Shown in pieces: positions 25,795-39,400 of a DNA stretch of 64,000 nt. Every line of letters begins with the position of its first letter. The stretch's first letter is position 1. The stretch lies in assembly GCA_963277665.1 (NCBI GenBank), contig OY728165.1, forward strand, positions 1,150,440,050 through 1,150,504,049. Reading direction: 5' to 3'. Made by a program: the position numbers and the translations under genes. Under the pieces are notes generated by a model that was not told the DNA's origin, made no database searches, and saw only the letters and a list, made by a program, of their open reading frames with translations. The DNA comes from Viscum album (taxonomy: Eukaryota; Streptophyta; Magnoliopsida; Santalales; Viscaceae).

Positions 25795-27652
25795 ACCCTA
25801 TTTGTAAAAGTATAGCACATATCACTTAATTAATATCATCAAACCTATCATCTAATTATATTAGACTTCTTCTTAGACTATCCCCATGATATTTCTGTGA
25901 ATATGGAATCCACATCATTGTAAATTACACTTGAATATGGTGGTTCCCCTCATGTGACAGATCCATAATGATGCAATGAATGCCACATGGTAAGGACATC
26001 ATCCCCACAATATTTCAAAAAATAATACATAAGGATAGTATAGGTGATACCTAATTTTTTACAATATATAATAATCTCAATATACAATTTATGTTTCATC
26101 ATTAAAACATAACTCCATCTACCATGACATAACTCTATATAGAGAGTTCATTAAGTAATATACCATGTTATTGTAAAGGTACCAAAACCAATTCAATCAA
26201 AACCACAATTCAAGAATGATATTTTTTTCTATACACATTTTACTTAAGGGAGTGACTAAAAAATATGAAACACTGCTACTTTCAAAATAGTTTTCCCAAT
26301 ATAAAAATAGGAATTTATAACCCCATATTACTATTATTTTATGAATCCCATAGGCCATTATATGATCATTAATCACCCTAAAATCAATATTTCACTTCTA
26401 CCACATCATTATTTAATTATCCTTTAGAAAAAACAAGGATTAAAAAAAATAAGTCACATTCAAACTCACACATACCTTGGACACTCTAGGATCCCATGAT
26501 CTATTAAATATAGTCTGTTATACTACAAAATTAAATCCCCCAAATATGAATCAAACAATTAAATAAAAATATACATCATTAAATGAATAAAATTACATTT
26601 AATAGTTTTATTGGGGTGTGGTAAAATATATTGATATTACCAATATGTTAATATGAATGAGACTCCATAATTTTCTTGTCTCAAATAATTAAAATATTTT
26701 ATAGAATATTTAATAGGTACGAGTCAATAAAATCTTGATCACTTAGAGTAAGAGATGAAAACATACATTGACTAACCTTCCACCCCCATCATAGAGAGAA
26801 TCTGTAAACATTATCTTTGTAAAATATATCACCCATTTCTTATCCTTGATGTGAGAATTGTCATTACCCAATGGTCCACTATTGATTATTATTCTCTCCA
26901 AAATTAGGTACTAAATCACTTGTTAAAAAATCATGATGAAGAAAATGTTATCGTTCAATAAAATAAATTTTATTTTCAATTCAAGAGAGTCTTGACTACA
27001 GATATATGGTCATTTTATATCATGGGGGAATAAATTATATATTTTATAATTATTGAGGAACACTCTATAAAAATCATTCCTCTATTGAAATTATTTTGGA
27101 ACACTCTATATTTATTCACCCTCATATTATATTCAAAAATTTGAATAATGAAATAAGATTAGAAGTCCTTCTATGATAGGGAATCATGAAAATTTCCCAA
27201 AATAATGAAGTCCCACTAGTTCCTAGATAGTTCATGGTTTTGATAGTTTTTAAGATTTACTACTTTCTATAAGGTTCAAAATCATTCAAATATTGTTTGA
27301 TATAGAATCAATAAGAAACTCAACTACCTATATTTCTCCATAACTAGGGGCGATAGGTGGATGCTAAAACTGGAACACTCTAGTACAATATGACATGCAT
27401 AGCCTGACTCATAAAACCCCACGTATCACTAATTTTCTAACATAAAGTATACCATTGTAGTTTAACCATTCCATATAAGGTACAATAACAACTACAAGTG
27501 TTGAGTCTACTGTCAGAGGGTCATAATCATCAATTACCTCATAGAAATATAATATAGACCATCAATAACACAACAATGAAAAACAAAAAACATATAAAAA
27601 GTATATAAATAATCATGATATCAATATTTAGGGAATTTAGTGGAATGTTACA
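25795..27652 (-). repeat. Candidate minus-strand LTR, second half
   Basis: Continuation of the LTR proposed at 12720-15268, ending (its 5' end on the minus strand) at TGTAACATTCC. AT-rich and without coding sequence. Confidence 0.35.
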
Positions 27653-28027
27653 TGCTCACTACTATATATACACGCACCAGGAGATATAAGTATTATTCAT
27701 ATCTCTATAGGATTTAATAATGCCCTTGGTATAATCATATATAGACACATGAATATGATAATAAAATATAAAGAATAAAAACCAACATAAATGCATCGAG
27801 AAAATATAATTACACCCTCATTTTATATATTAAACTAGTATATATGTTTTAAACACCATAATTAACATAACCATACATTGTAACTAAGTATCATCATCAC
27901 AAGAAAAAAGCTAAACATCATGATAGTCCAATATGATAAAAAATAGGCACAATCCCACACCCTCTTATTATCATTGTCCATGAATAAATAAATTAAAAAA
28001 AATGAAACATTATATTCCTTGAATGTG
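27653..28027. other. AT-rich spacer
   Basis: About 375 bases between the candidate minus-strand LTR and element A. Nothing recognised. Confidence 0.6.
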
Positions 28028-29639
28028 TGTAACATCCCGGGTAAATAAATAAATAATATATTTTCATAATTATTCATATTTTGTGAATTAAATATTAATT
28101 TTACTTTAAAGGGGTTGATATGTTCGATGGCGTACCCGATACGCAACAATGCGTTTCTTTGAAATATTACATTGCGCACTAATAATATAATAATATTATT
28201 TAAAATGGTAGTTAATGCCTAGTAGTTATACTGGAAGGGATTAATAGAACTAACTACAATATTATTATACATGTTTGTTAAATTTTTTTACATTTATACA
28301 ATAAAAGTTAGAGGCTTAAAAAGTGAATGAATATAATTTTAACCATAAATACTCTAATATTATTTAAAAGTCCGATTTACCGCCTTTTGATAGAGAACCC
28401 TCTTTAAATATAGTTTTGGTCACTTTTATATGTTATATTTGATAATATAAAATTCTATTTTTATTCGGGACTTCAAAATTTATTTTGGGTAAATTTTTGG
28501 TATTTTTCTGATAAAATTCATTTTTTATGAATAGTGAAAAATATTGTATTTTAATTCAAAAGTGCCTTTTAATATAATTTATTTATATTGTTATATTATC
28601 TTTTTAATTAGTTTTAATGTGTAATTATATTATGTTTTTAACATTTAATCCAATGTTGGTCATTGTAATTAATTTCACTTAGAAATTGGACATAAACAAA
28701 TATCAATCTTTTGATAGTTATTGTTTCTTAAAAACACGCTATTTGTTTTGACAACGGGAATTAATTTTAAATTAACTAATGAAACTTTTATTTGTTAAAA
28801 TAGACAACATTTTCAAATTCATAATATAAAATATATCTTAGGTTGATTTTTTGGTAGTTTTCTGAAAAATGTAAATTTTTTATGAATAGTGAAACCACTA
28901 AGTAGTAGTTAAAAATTGACTTTTTCATTTAAATTAGATTTTACCACTACTGTGATTTGAATTTTGAAAATATGACATAAATGGTTGTTATTATTAATTA
29001 AAATGTGGTTCAATAAGATGAAAATAATTTTTGGTAAATAGTAACTTCTGACTTTTATTTACCACGGTTAAAGGTAAATAGGTTAATTTAAGGTAAAAAT
29101 CATATTATAATAATACAAAATTAACTTAACATTTGTCCTAACATAATTGGTTGAGTCATTTACAACCATGGGCATATTTGGGTCGATTTTGGGACCCCAT
29201 GGATCCACATGAGAGTGATAATGACACTTTATTTTAATTAACTTAATGTAAAGTGAAAATGGCATAAACAAATATCTTAGTAAATTAATTTTTACTTGGG
29301 GTTATATAAGTTATCTTTTAGACTGTAAATATTAATTTTAAAGATAAAGATATTTCCTACATTATGGTATTTATTTTATAATTTTTAGACATTAAATAAA
29401 TTAAATTAATTATGACACAATAATGATGCAATATTTACCTCATTAAAAATGATTTAAATAAATAAGATTATAAATATTAAAACAATATCCAAAACTTGTC
29501 CAATTCTTATTGGAAGATTTTATTTCGAACTTGAGTCATCTTATCTTCATCTTTAATGAGTTTAGGATCTTTAGAAACTGAAGATAGATTATAATAAAAT
29601 AATATTTTCAAACTTTCCTAAAGAGACCCTTCTCCCCCT

Positions 29640-29648
29640 TATAAAAAG
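29640..29648 (+). promoter_or_regulatory. Element A LTR 1: TATA box
   Basis: TATAAAAAG after a CTTCTCCCCC run. Transcription would start about 30 bases on, near the ACCCATTCCACACACC stretch. Confidence 0.65.
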
Positions 29649-29778
29649 ACCTCACTTGTAACCCATTCCACACACCTATCAAGCCCCTTGGCTTATCCAA
29701 ACCCAGACCAAATAATCTATCAAGATCCCTATCCTCCTCCTAGAATCCTTACCTTAGGTATAAGGCACTTCAATAAGT

Positions 29779-29800
29779 CCTTTTGGTTCAAACCAAAGGG
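29779..29800 (+). other. Element A LTR 1: inverted repeat in the leader
   Basis: CCTTTTGGTT and AACCAAAGGG are separated by two bases and can pair over ten positions with one G-T pair. The equivalent site in LTR 2 (38213-38234) is nearly identical, and a shorter form is at 23309-23327 in the related element. It lies about 140 bases after the TATA box, so it would be in the RNA leader. Confidence 0.5.
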
Positions 29801-31799
29801 AGTTACCCAAATTAATGGTAACGGTTTCTCTTAACTTCTTTTCTTTTATTTTACATCTACACCCCTAAACTCTTTTTATTCCTTTATTTTATAACAACAC
29901 CAGTATCCTCAATATACTTGTATGTTTTTATGATATTTATTCGAACTACACTTACACACACCTCCATCTAATGGGTGAAGAACATGTTGTTTCTATGGAT
30001 GGCCAACTAACGCCTCACGAAACAATGATTATTCGATTATCTCCTACCGCCTCTCATGGTGGACATTAAGATAGAACTATATTTATATATGATATATATT
30101 ATATTTTTTCATTATGATTATTTATTTTTCTTTTATATCATACCATTATGATTTTCATTATGGGTAAATGCGATAATTTCATTTGAGGAAGTGCGGACTA
30201 CCGCCCCCTCAAAGTGATATGACTCATTAATGCCATATGTGGGACGTATAAATGATGGAGTTAATGATATTATATATGATATTATACTATAATTATAATA
30301 GAAATATGTATCATTATGTTTTAATTCCGTTAAAATAATAAATAGAAATGAAAGTAGTGTTCATGCGTACGTTCGGCTTATCATATCCATGAACGGTGCA
30401 TTTCATTTCTTACCTCAAAATGTTATGTACTATTATAAATACATGTATATACAGGATATATATGATATATATGATATCTAAATCATGAATATCATTTTGG
30501 ATATAATGAACTTTTGACCATGTGAACAACTTGTAATTATAAGAAGTCCATTTTTCACTCAAGTACCAAATATCAACAAAACAACCGTTATTAACTTAAA
30601 TGATTACATAATATTTATAACATGGTAATAAGTGATATAAAGGGAATAATAAATTTGAAAATTGTTCTTAAGAAATTATAAATTAACTTTATTTTATTAT
30701 TCGGGATATTAAAGAACGATCGAGTCAAGTCGAAGACGAGGTAAGGGACTTCGTCTCAATCTTCTTTCCTTGAGGCATATTTGGTTTTAATACACGACTT
30801 TCTTTTATACACTATATAAACTTCTTTTACTTTTCATTTCATTCAAAAGGAATCTTTTTCTACAAATTGTTTTACTAAACGTCAAAAAATAATGTTTCTT
30901 TTTAACATAAGCGGTGACAACAACATTTCTACCGCCGTGAGTATTATTTGATATTTGGCTTCCTTAACAAGCCGTAATAATTTTCAAAAGGAAAATAAAT
31001 ACCATATACTATTTTACATATTTTGGTATTGAAAATGGTTTTTATAATGGATTTGTTATGCCAATATATTTAAATGATATATTTTGATTGAAATGTGGAA
31101 ATGTTATCTTTCCATTATGTTTGTTTTATGTGTTATGAATATGTTATGGTTCTTGGGCATTATTACGTATATGGGTGGTTATGTGATAAACCTAGGGTGG
31201 TTGAGCCCAATATAGCTCTCCAATGCATTGGGTACTGTGATAGAGGTAAACTTTAATGTTTCTCCTAAGAGATTTAGGGAATATATTATGACGGGTATTC
31301 CAAATGTAACTCCCTACATAGTTGTGATAGCTACAATGTAAGTATAATATGGATTCCATAATTTACCTTTATGATTTATGTTTTCTATGTGTTATTCATA
31401 AATATTATGATTTCATTAGGTATGTTAAATATCTTATGTTATGTATAAAATGATGAACTAATGTCTTCCTTCATTGTTTTATAACCCTTACTGAGCTTTT
31501 TATGCTCATCCCATGTTTTGAAATGTTTTTCACAGGACCTAAAGATGAATAGGGTCAAGGATGGGATCAAAAAAAATTCATGCTATCTAAAACATGGGAC
31601 TAGAAATTACAATTTTATCAAGAGTTTTTAATTTATGAAAAAAATAGAAACTGAGTAGAAGTGTCTACCTTGTAATTTTTGAGGTGTAATGTAATAGTTA
31701 TGGCCTAATTCTTTGAAACTCTAAACCTGAAAATATCCTCAATGTGAATTATTCATTTAATTAAAGATTATGTAATGCTTAAGGATGGGTCCTTATAGT

Positions 31800-31811
31800 T
31801 GGTATCATAGG
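31800..31811 (+). other. Element A: primer binding site 1
   Basis: TGGTATCATAGG, one change from the Met-tRNA complement, two bases after LTR 1. Confidence 0.8.
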
Positions 31812-31942
31812 TTGGTTTAGATAAATTTAGGAGTTATGGTATTGTTAAATTAATATCCATAAATTGCTTTATGTTAATATTGAAAGGATATATCATTTAC
31901 AGATTACCATGTTGCTTTGCCTAAGATATTTTTGTGTTCAGA

Positions 31943-33111
31943 ATGGTTTTTCGAAGAGGAAACAGGGCATCTATGTTGGGATGACATCAATAGGAAGAAA
32001 ACCTTCCAAATCAGCAACCTGAGATGGTTGGAATTGTAACTGAACAGTTTTTTGTAGTGATGGAACAATTGACTCAGGCTATAAATGGTGGTGGTATCCA
32101 TGCACAAGATCATCTAGATCAACCACAGAGGAACATGTTAGTAATGGAGCATTTCATGAGGCAACATCCCCCATCATTTAGAGGGTCATCTGACCCTGTA
32201 CTAGCATAAGGGTGGATTAAATCAATAGAAAATATTTTTGATGTCATGGGGTGTTCAGAACAAAAAAAAGGTATGTATTTTTTTAAACATTTTGAAGGTG
32301 AAGCTGATCAGTAGTGGTCGATGGTGAAAAATATCAGGGATAGTGAAGAGATTGATGCTCTTGATTGGGATGAATTCAAAGGTAGGTTTCTTGAGAAATA
32401 TTTTCCTAAGGTGGTTCGTCCTAGGATGGAAAAACCATTCCTAGAATTGAGGTACGAGGATTACTCAGTGGGTGCTTATGAAGCAAAATTCACTCAACTG
32501 GAAAGGTATGCTCCAAATTTCATATGAGATATTGATAGTAAAATCAACCATTTTTAATCAGGATTAAAGCCAAAGTACTAAAGGGATTTATCTTATTGTC
32601 AGTTAAAAAGTTATGAAAAACCTGTTCGTTGTGCATATAAAGTGGAAATTGAGTTTTCTGATGATCATGTGTTCTTTAATAAAAAACAGAATAAGATGTC
32701 GAGGTGGCTGGTGAAAGGGAAGAACTCTTCAAAAATGTCTGATGGTAATAAACTTAAGTTTATAGTTTCTGAAAATTGTGGTAAAAAGAATGTTGGGGAA
32801 TGTCTTTTGAATTATGGTAAGTGCTACCGATGTGGTAAAATGGGACATAAGGCTCGTAATTGCACTGAAAAATATTAGGTTAATGGTAAAACAAAATATG
32901 ATTTACAGTCAGCAAAATGTTTTAAGTGCATTGAAATGGGTCATTATGAAAATGAGTGTCCAATGAAGAACTCAACTGAGGGAAAGCAGCTAGACTACAA
33001 GCAGAAATTGGTGGTAAAATCATTTGCAACTACTTCAGCAGATGTTGGGCCATTAAATGAAGTGGTATCAGGTACACTGTTTGTTTATTCAGATTATACC
33101 AATGTGTTTTT
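31943..33111 (+). pseudogene. Element A: gag, copy 1 (broken)
   Basis: The start is ATG 31943 (MVFRRGNRAS), the basic N-terminus usual for this clade, right after a CAG that resembles a splice acceptor. One frame then carries FMRQHPPSFRGSSDP, a WIKSIENIFDVMGCSE block, and DWDEFKGRFLEKYFP, all classic retrotransposon-gag. Two CCHC zinc knuckles follow: CYRCGKMGHKARNC (near 32824-32865) and CFKCIEMGHYENEC (near 32918-32959). Gag forms the particle shell and packages element RNA. There are about eight in-frame stops, several inside the conserved blocks. A frameshift near 33110 leads into protease. Confidence 0.85.
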
Positions 33112-33420
33112 GATTCCGGGTCTACACATTCGTTCATTTCTGAAAAGTTTTCTAGTAAATTTGGAATTCCATATCAAGATATGAATCCTAAACTTATGGT
33201 AAAAACACCTGGAGGAAATGTTGAAACGAAAATAAATTATAAGAACCTTTCTATCCTTATGTGCAGAAAGAATCTACCTACAAACCTTATTTTTTTTGCC
33301 TCTAGTAGAGTTTGATGTTATTTTGGGTATAGATTGGCTTTTTTTTATCATGCTAAGATTGACTATAGAGATATGAGGTTTCTTTTTAGAAATATTTTCA
33401 GTTTGTATACAGGAATGAAC
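33112..33420 (+). pseudogene. Element A: aspartic protease (broken)
   Basis: In a frame shifted from gag, the active-site block DSGSTHSFI is present (Ser in place of the commoner Thr). About 60 residues on is the block that normally ends in a VILGIDWL motif; this is reached only after another frameshift in the T run near 33290. The enzyme cleaves the gag-pol polyprotein. It is non-functional here. Confidence 0.75.
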
Positions 33421-33499
33421 CCTTGATTTTGATAACATATCAGGAAGTTGAGAAACTAGTAAAATATGGAAATGAATGTTACCATGTAGATATTGTTTA

Positions 33500-34200
33500 A
33501 AATAAAGGATGTGTTGAGATTAATGATGTTCCATTGGTAAATGAGTACCTTGATGTTTTTCCTGATCATTTTCTAGGTATTATACCTAATCTAGAGGTTA
33601 AATTTACTATTTACTTGGTTCATAATGCTAAGACAATATCAAAACCCCCTTATCTAATGGTTCAAATTTAACTTTTAGATTTAATGAAGCAATTGCAAGA
33701 GTTATTAGATAATGGTTTTGTTCAATCTAGCACATCACCATGTGGTGCTCATGTCTTGTTTGTTAAAAATAAATATGGTTTAATGAGACTTTGCATTGAA
33801 TATAGATAATTTAATAACATCACTATTAAGAACAAGTATTTTTTGCCTCATATCAATGATTTGTTTGATCAGATCTTGGGAGCTTAGTATTTTTCAAAGA
33901 TTTATTTGAGGCCAGGTTACCATTAGTTGAAAGTAAAAAAAGTATAGATTCTAAAGACCACGTTTCGTACTAGATATGTCCATTATGAATTTGTAGTTAT
34001 GCCTTTGGGTTTAACCAATGCATCTATTTTATTCATGGATCTTATGAATAGAATATTTCGGTAGTTCTTGGACAAGTTTGTGGTTGTGTTCATTGATGAT
34101 ATTTTGGTTTATTCCAAAAGTAAATATGAACATGAAAGTTATTTAAGGGTTGTCATTCAAACCTTAAAATAAAAAAAACTATTTGGGAAAGTTAGAAATT
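33500..34200 (+). pseudogene. Element A: reverse transcriptase (broken)
   Basis: The frame shows ELLDNGFVQSSTSPCGA, then a KNKYGLMRLCIEYR block (normally CVDYR), MPLGLTNAS, and the catalytic FIDDILVYS motif at 34089-34115. In-frame stops occur at several places, including after the EYR block and before FLDKF. The catalytic Asp pair is intact, but the gene cannot give a continuous protein. Confidence 0.85.
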
Positions 34201-34259
34201 ATGAGTTTTGGTTACATAAAATTTCTTTCCTTGGTCACATTGTTTCAAAAAATAGATTA

Positions 34260-34880
34260 ATTGTTGATCCTTCTAAAAAAAAGTTTTTGAAGAATGGACA
34301 AGACCAACAAATATAATCGAGATTCATAGTTTTCTTGGTTTGGAAGGTTATTACTGGAGGTTTGTTAAATATTTTTCATGGTTATCTAGTCCACTGACTA
34401 AGTTAACTCGAAAAGGTGTTAAGTTCATTTGGACAAAAGAATGTGATGATTGTTTTCATGAATTGAAAAGAAGATTGGTGAATGCTCCAATTTTTGCACT
34501 ACTTTTCAGAAATAGTGAGTTTGTTATGTATAGTGATTCTTCATTGAAAGGACTTGGATGTGTCCTAATGCAGAATGACCATGTAATTGCTTATGCTTTA
34601 CGTCAATTGAAACCTCATAAGTTAAATTACCCTACACATGATTTGGAATTATCTACTATTGTTTTTTCTTTAAAAATTTGGAGGCATCATTTCTATGGTG
34701 TAAAATGGGAAATATATACTGACCACAAAAGTTTTAAGTATATATTCACTCAGAAATAATTGAACATGAGACAGAGGATATAGATGGAATTAATCAAGGA
34801 TTATGATTTCATGATCCTTTACCATTTGGGAAAATCAAATAAAGTGGCTAATGATTTGAGTCAAAAAAATTAATGTTTCA
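34260..34880 (+). pseudogene. Element A: connection and RNase H (broken)
   Basis: The frame from 34340 starts with [20 protein letters not shown], continues with [18 protein letters not shown] and [19 protein letters not shown], and ends with [13 protein letters not shown]. These are the RNase H blocks of Ty3/gypsy. A stop at 34757 follows, and the same frame continues to a decayed VA.DLS block. RNase H removes the RNA strand during cDNA synthesis. Confidence 0.85.
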
Positions 34881-34886
34881 TTAACC

Positions 34887-36180
34887 ATGCTACGTTTGGA
34901 ACGAGATTCTTTAGTTTTTGATTTGATGAACTTTGGCATAGAAGTTTTTGGAGGAGGAAATTCTTTTGTTTTGTTTCAGGTGTCAGTGAAATCATATCAA
35001 TTAGAAATAATAGAGCAAGTACATAAAGAAGATAGTCAGTTAAATAAAAAGGTAGATCTGGTTCATAAGGGTAAGTTTCCTAAATTTAACATTGATAATG
35101 ATTTTTTTTTAGGTTTGGAAAGATATTATGTGTGCCTTATGATTCATAGTTAAAGAATGAGTTGTTATGTGAAGCTCAAAGTTCCCCGTTTTCAGTTTAT
35201 CCTATCATTACTAAGATGTACAGAGATATTCTGGAGTGTTACTGGTGGGATGGAATGAAAAGATATATTGATTATTTTGCTATGAAGTGCTTGACATGTT
35301 ATCAGGTTAAAGCAGAGTGGCAGTTACCGAAAGGGATGCATCAGTCTTTACTAGTGCCAGAGTAGAAATGGGAAAATATATCCATGGCCTTTGTTTTGTG
35401 ATTACTAAAAACATATCGAAGTAATAATGCAATCTAGGTTATTGTTGATCAATTGAATAAATATTCTCATTTCATTCCCATTTGAGTTATTTTGTCTCTA
35501 GATCAACTTTCTCTATTGTATGTTAAAGAGAAAGCCAGGTTTCATGGAGTTCCCCTCTCTATTGTATCTTATCTGATCCCAGGTTTACTTATAACTTTTG
35601 GAAAGGACTTCAGAAGTCTTTGGGTACTGAATTAAATTTTAGTACAACTTTTCATCCACATACAGAAGGGAAGTCAGAATGAACAATTCAAACCTTGGAG
35701 GATATGCTACGTGCTTGTTCACTGGATTACCAGGGAAGTTTGTACCAACATATTTCTTTGGTTGAATTTTATTATAATAACAGTTTTCATTCTAGTATAC
35801 AGATGGCTCCATTTGAGGCATTATATGGAAATCGGTGTCAAACTCTAGATTTTGGGATGAATTAGGTGAAAGGAAGTTGATGGGACCAGAATTGGTAGAA
35901 GAGATGGCAGAAAAGGTTTAGTAAATTCAGAAACACATGATAACATCTCAGAGCAGGAAGAAAAGTTATGCGGATAATCGAAGAAAGGATCTCTCTTTTG
36001 AGATAGGTGATCATGTCTTTCTCAAATTTTCTCCATGGAAAAGTGTGATGCGTTTTGGTAAGAATTGAATGTTGGGTCCGAGATTCATTGGTCCTTATGA
36101 AGTTCTGGAGAAAGTAGGATCAGTTGCTAACAGAGTGGCTTTACCTACATGTTTATCCCAGGTAAACAACGTTTTTCATG
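34887..36180 (+). pseudogene. Element A: integrase (broken)
   Basis: The zinc-finger region is recognisable from SPFSVYPIITKMYRDILE, YWWDGMKRYI and CLTCYQVKAEWQLP. The catalytic core is split across frames: VIVDQLNKYSHF carries the first Asp region, and TIQTLEDMLRACSLDY and SLVEFYYNNSFHSSIQMAPFEALYG give the end of the core. The segment after it (from about 35990) matches the GPR-type C-terminal region, with FLKFSPWK and a RFIGPYEVLE-like stretch. Many stops and shifts. Confidence 0.8.
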
Positions 36181-36189
36181 TTTCAATGT

Positions 36190-36434
36190 TAAGAGAGTAT
36201 ATGCTAGACCCATATGATGTTTTAAGTCCAGAGGTAGTTTAGTTGGAAGAGAATATCTCTTATGAGGAACAGCCAGTCCAGATTCTTGACCGAAGAGATC
36301 AAGTGTTGCAGAATAAGGTGATTTACCAGGTAATGGTTTTGTGGAAAAACCATATGGTTGAAGAGGCAACGTGGGAATCCGAAAATTCTATGAGGGATAA
36401 ATACCCCCCCCCCAATTATTTGATAAGTGAATAA
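36190..36434 (+). pseudogene. Element A: chromodomain (C-terminus of pol)
   Basis: After a stop at 36238 the frame reads EQPVQILDRRDQVL and then a VMVLWKNHMVEEATWESE block, ending at a stop at 36432. This is the chromodomain that gives chromoviruses their name; in this clade it is thought to guide insertion to particular chromatin. The aromatic-cage region looks only partly kept, as is usual in this lineage. It sits at the very end of pol, just before the polypurine tract. Confidence 0.85.
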
Positions 36435-36456
36435 AAATTGTGAGGACGCAATTCCC

Positions 36457-36471
36457 AAAATGGGGTAAGGA
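36457..36471 (+). other. Element A: polypurine tract
   Basis: AAAATGGGGTAAGGA directly before LTR 2. A GAGGACGCAATT stretch just upstream is typical of this clade's pol end. Confidence 0.75.
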
Positions 36472-39400
36472 TATAACATCCCAGGTAAATAAAGAAATAA
36501 TAAATTTTCATAATTATTCATATTTTTTAATTAAATATTAATTTCACTTAAAATGGGTTGATATGTTTGATGGCATACTTGATACGCAACAATGGGTTTC
36601 TTTGAAATCTTACATTGCACACTAATAATATAATAATATTATTTTAAATGGTAGTTAACGCCTAGATGTTGTATTGGAAGGGATGAATAGAACTGACTGA
36701 AATATGATTATACATGTTTGTTAAATGTTTTTACATTATCTAATAAAAGTTAGAGGCTTAAAATTTGAATGAATCTAATTTTAAGTATAAATACTCTAAT
36801 ATTCTTTAAAAGGGTGATTTACCGCCTTTTGATAGAGAACCCTCTTTAAATATAGTTTTGGTTACTTTTATATGTTCTATTTGATAAAATAAAATTCTTT
36901 TTTGGTTCAAGACGTCAAAATTTACTTTGGGTAAATTTTTGGTATTTTTCTGATAAAGTTCATTTTTTATGAATAGTGAAAATACAGTATTTTAATTCAA
37001 AAGTGAATTTTAATATAATTTATTACTATGGTTATATTATCTTTTTAATTGGTTATAATGTGGAATTATATTATTCTTTTACCATTTAATCCAATTTTAT
37101 TCATTGGAATTAATTTCACTTCGAAATTGGACATAAACAATTATCAATCTTTTGATAGTTATTATTTCTTAAAAGCATGCTATTTGTTTTGACAGCGGAA
37201 ATTAATTTTAAATTTATTAATGCAACTTCTATTTCATAAAATAGACCTCATTTTTTAATTCATAATATCAAATATAGCTTAGGATGAATTTTTGTTAGTA
37301 TTCTAAAAAACTTTAATTTTTGATGAATAGTGAAACCACTAAGTAGTAGTTAAAAACTAACTTTTTCATTTAAATTAAATTTTAACACTACTATGAATTT
37401 AATTTCAAAAATCCGACATACATAGTTTTTATTAGTAAGTAAAATGTGGTTCAAAAAGATAAAAATAATTTTTTTGAATAGTAACTTTTGACTATTATTT
37501 ACCACGGTTAAAGGTAAATAGGGTAATTTAAGGTAAAAAGAACATTATAATAATGAAAAATTACGTTAACACTTGTCCTAACCTTATTGGTTGAGTCATT
37601 TACGACCATGGGAATCTTTGGGTCGATTTTGGGACCCCATGGATCCACTTGAGAGTGATAATGACACTTTGTTTTAATTAACTTAAAAGGAAAAAATGGC
37701 ATAAACAAATATCTTTTAGTAAATTAATTTTTAAATGAGGTTATATATGCTATCTTTCTGACTATAAATATTAATTGGAAAGAAAAAATTATTTCCTACA
37801 TTATGTTATTTATTTTATAATCTTTAGACATCAAATAAATTAAATTAATTATGACACAATAATGATGCAATATTTACCTCATTAATAAATGATTTTAATA
37901 AATAAGATTATAAATATTAAAAAAATATCCAAAACTTGTCCAATTCTTATTGGATGATTTTATTTCGAACTTGAGTCATCTTATGTTAAACTTTAATGTG
38001 TTTTGGATCTTTAGAAACCGAAGATAAGTTTATAATAAAATAATATTTTCAAACATTCCTAAAGAGCCCCCCTATAAAAAGTCCTTAATTCTAACCCATT
38101 CCACACACATTTCAAACCCCTTGGATCATCAAAAACCCTGCCCAAATAATCTATCAAGATCCCTCTCCTCCTCTTAGAAGCCTTAACTTAGTCATAAGTC
38201 ACTTCAATAAGTCCTTTTGGTTCAAACCAAAGGAAGTTACCCAAATTAAAGGTAACAGTTTCTCTTAACTTCTTTTCTTTTATTTTACATCTAAAACCCC
38301 TAAAATATTTTTATTCATTTCTTTTATAACAACACCAGTATCCTCAATATACTTGGATGTTTTTATTAGATGGATTCAAACTACACTTACACACACCTCA
38401 ATCTAATGGGTGAAGAACATACAGTTTCTATGGATGGCTAACTAACGCCTCACAAAATGATGATTGTTTGATTATCTCCTAATGCCTCTCATGGTGGCCA
38501 TTAAGATGGAAATTTATTTATATATGATATATATTATGTTTATGTTTTATTTTTTCTTCTGTATTTTTCTTTTATAACATACCATTATGGTTTCCATTAT
38601 TGGTAAACACGATAATTTCATTTGAGGAAATGCGGACTACCGCCCCCTCAAAGTGATATGACTCGTTAATTCCAAATGTGGGACATATAAATGATTGAGT
38701 TAATGATATTATACTGGAATTATAATATACCTATGTATCATTATGTTTTAATTCCATTAAAATAATAAATAGAAATGAAATTAGCGTTCATTCGTACGTA
38801 CGGCTTACTGTCTCCATGAACTGTGCATTTTATTTCTTACCTCCAAATGTTATGTACTATTATAAATACATGTATATACTTGATATATATGATATATATG
38901 ATATCTAAATCATGAATATAATTTTGGATATAATTAAATTTTGAAAATGTGAACAACGTGTATTTAAAAGAAGTCCATTTTTTACTCAAGTACAAAATAT
39001 TGACAAAACAACCGTTATTAACATAAATGATTACATAATGTTTATAAAATGGTAATAAGTGATATAAATGAAATAATAAACTTGAAAAAGGTTCTCAAAA
39101 ATTATAAATTGACTTTAGTTTATTATTCAGGAGATTAAATAACGATCAGGTCAAGTAGGACATGACGTAAGGGACTCCATCTCAATCTCCTTTCATTACG
39201 GAATATTTGGTTTTAATACACGACTTTATTTTATACGATGTATAAACTCCTTTTACTTTTCATTTCATTCAAATATAATCTTTTTCTACGAAGTGTTTTA
39301 CTAAATGATAGAAAATAATTTTTCTTTTTAATGTAATCAGTGACAACGACCTTTTCGCCGCCATGAGTATTATTTGATCTCTGGCTTCCTTAACATGCTG

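Larger units (their letters stand above)
28028..31797 (+). repeat. Element A: LTR 1
   Basis: Starts TGTAACATCCCGGG and ends GGGTCCTTATA just before a primer site. It is about 3.77 kb and aligns end to end with 36472-40219, differing at perhaps one base in ten by eye. It contains a TATA box (29640), a downstream inverted repeat (29779-29800) and splice-like sites. It shares scattered blocks with the LTRs at 15269 and 21257. Confidence 0.85.

Noticed and set aside
27862..28179. 105-codon minus-strand frame
   Set aside because: It crosses the left boundary of the element A LTR, has no domain, and lies in AT-rich DNA.
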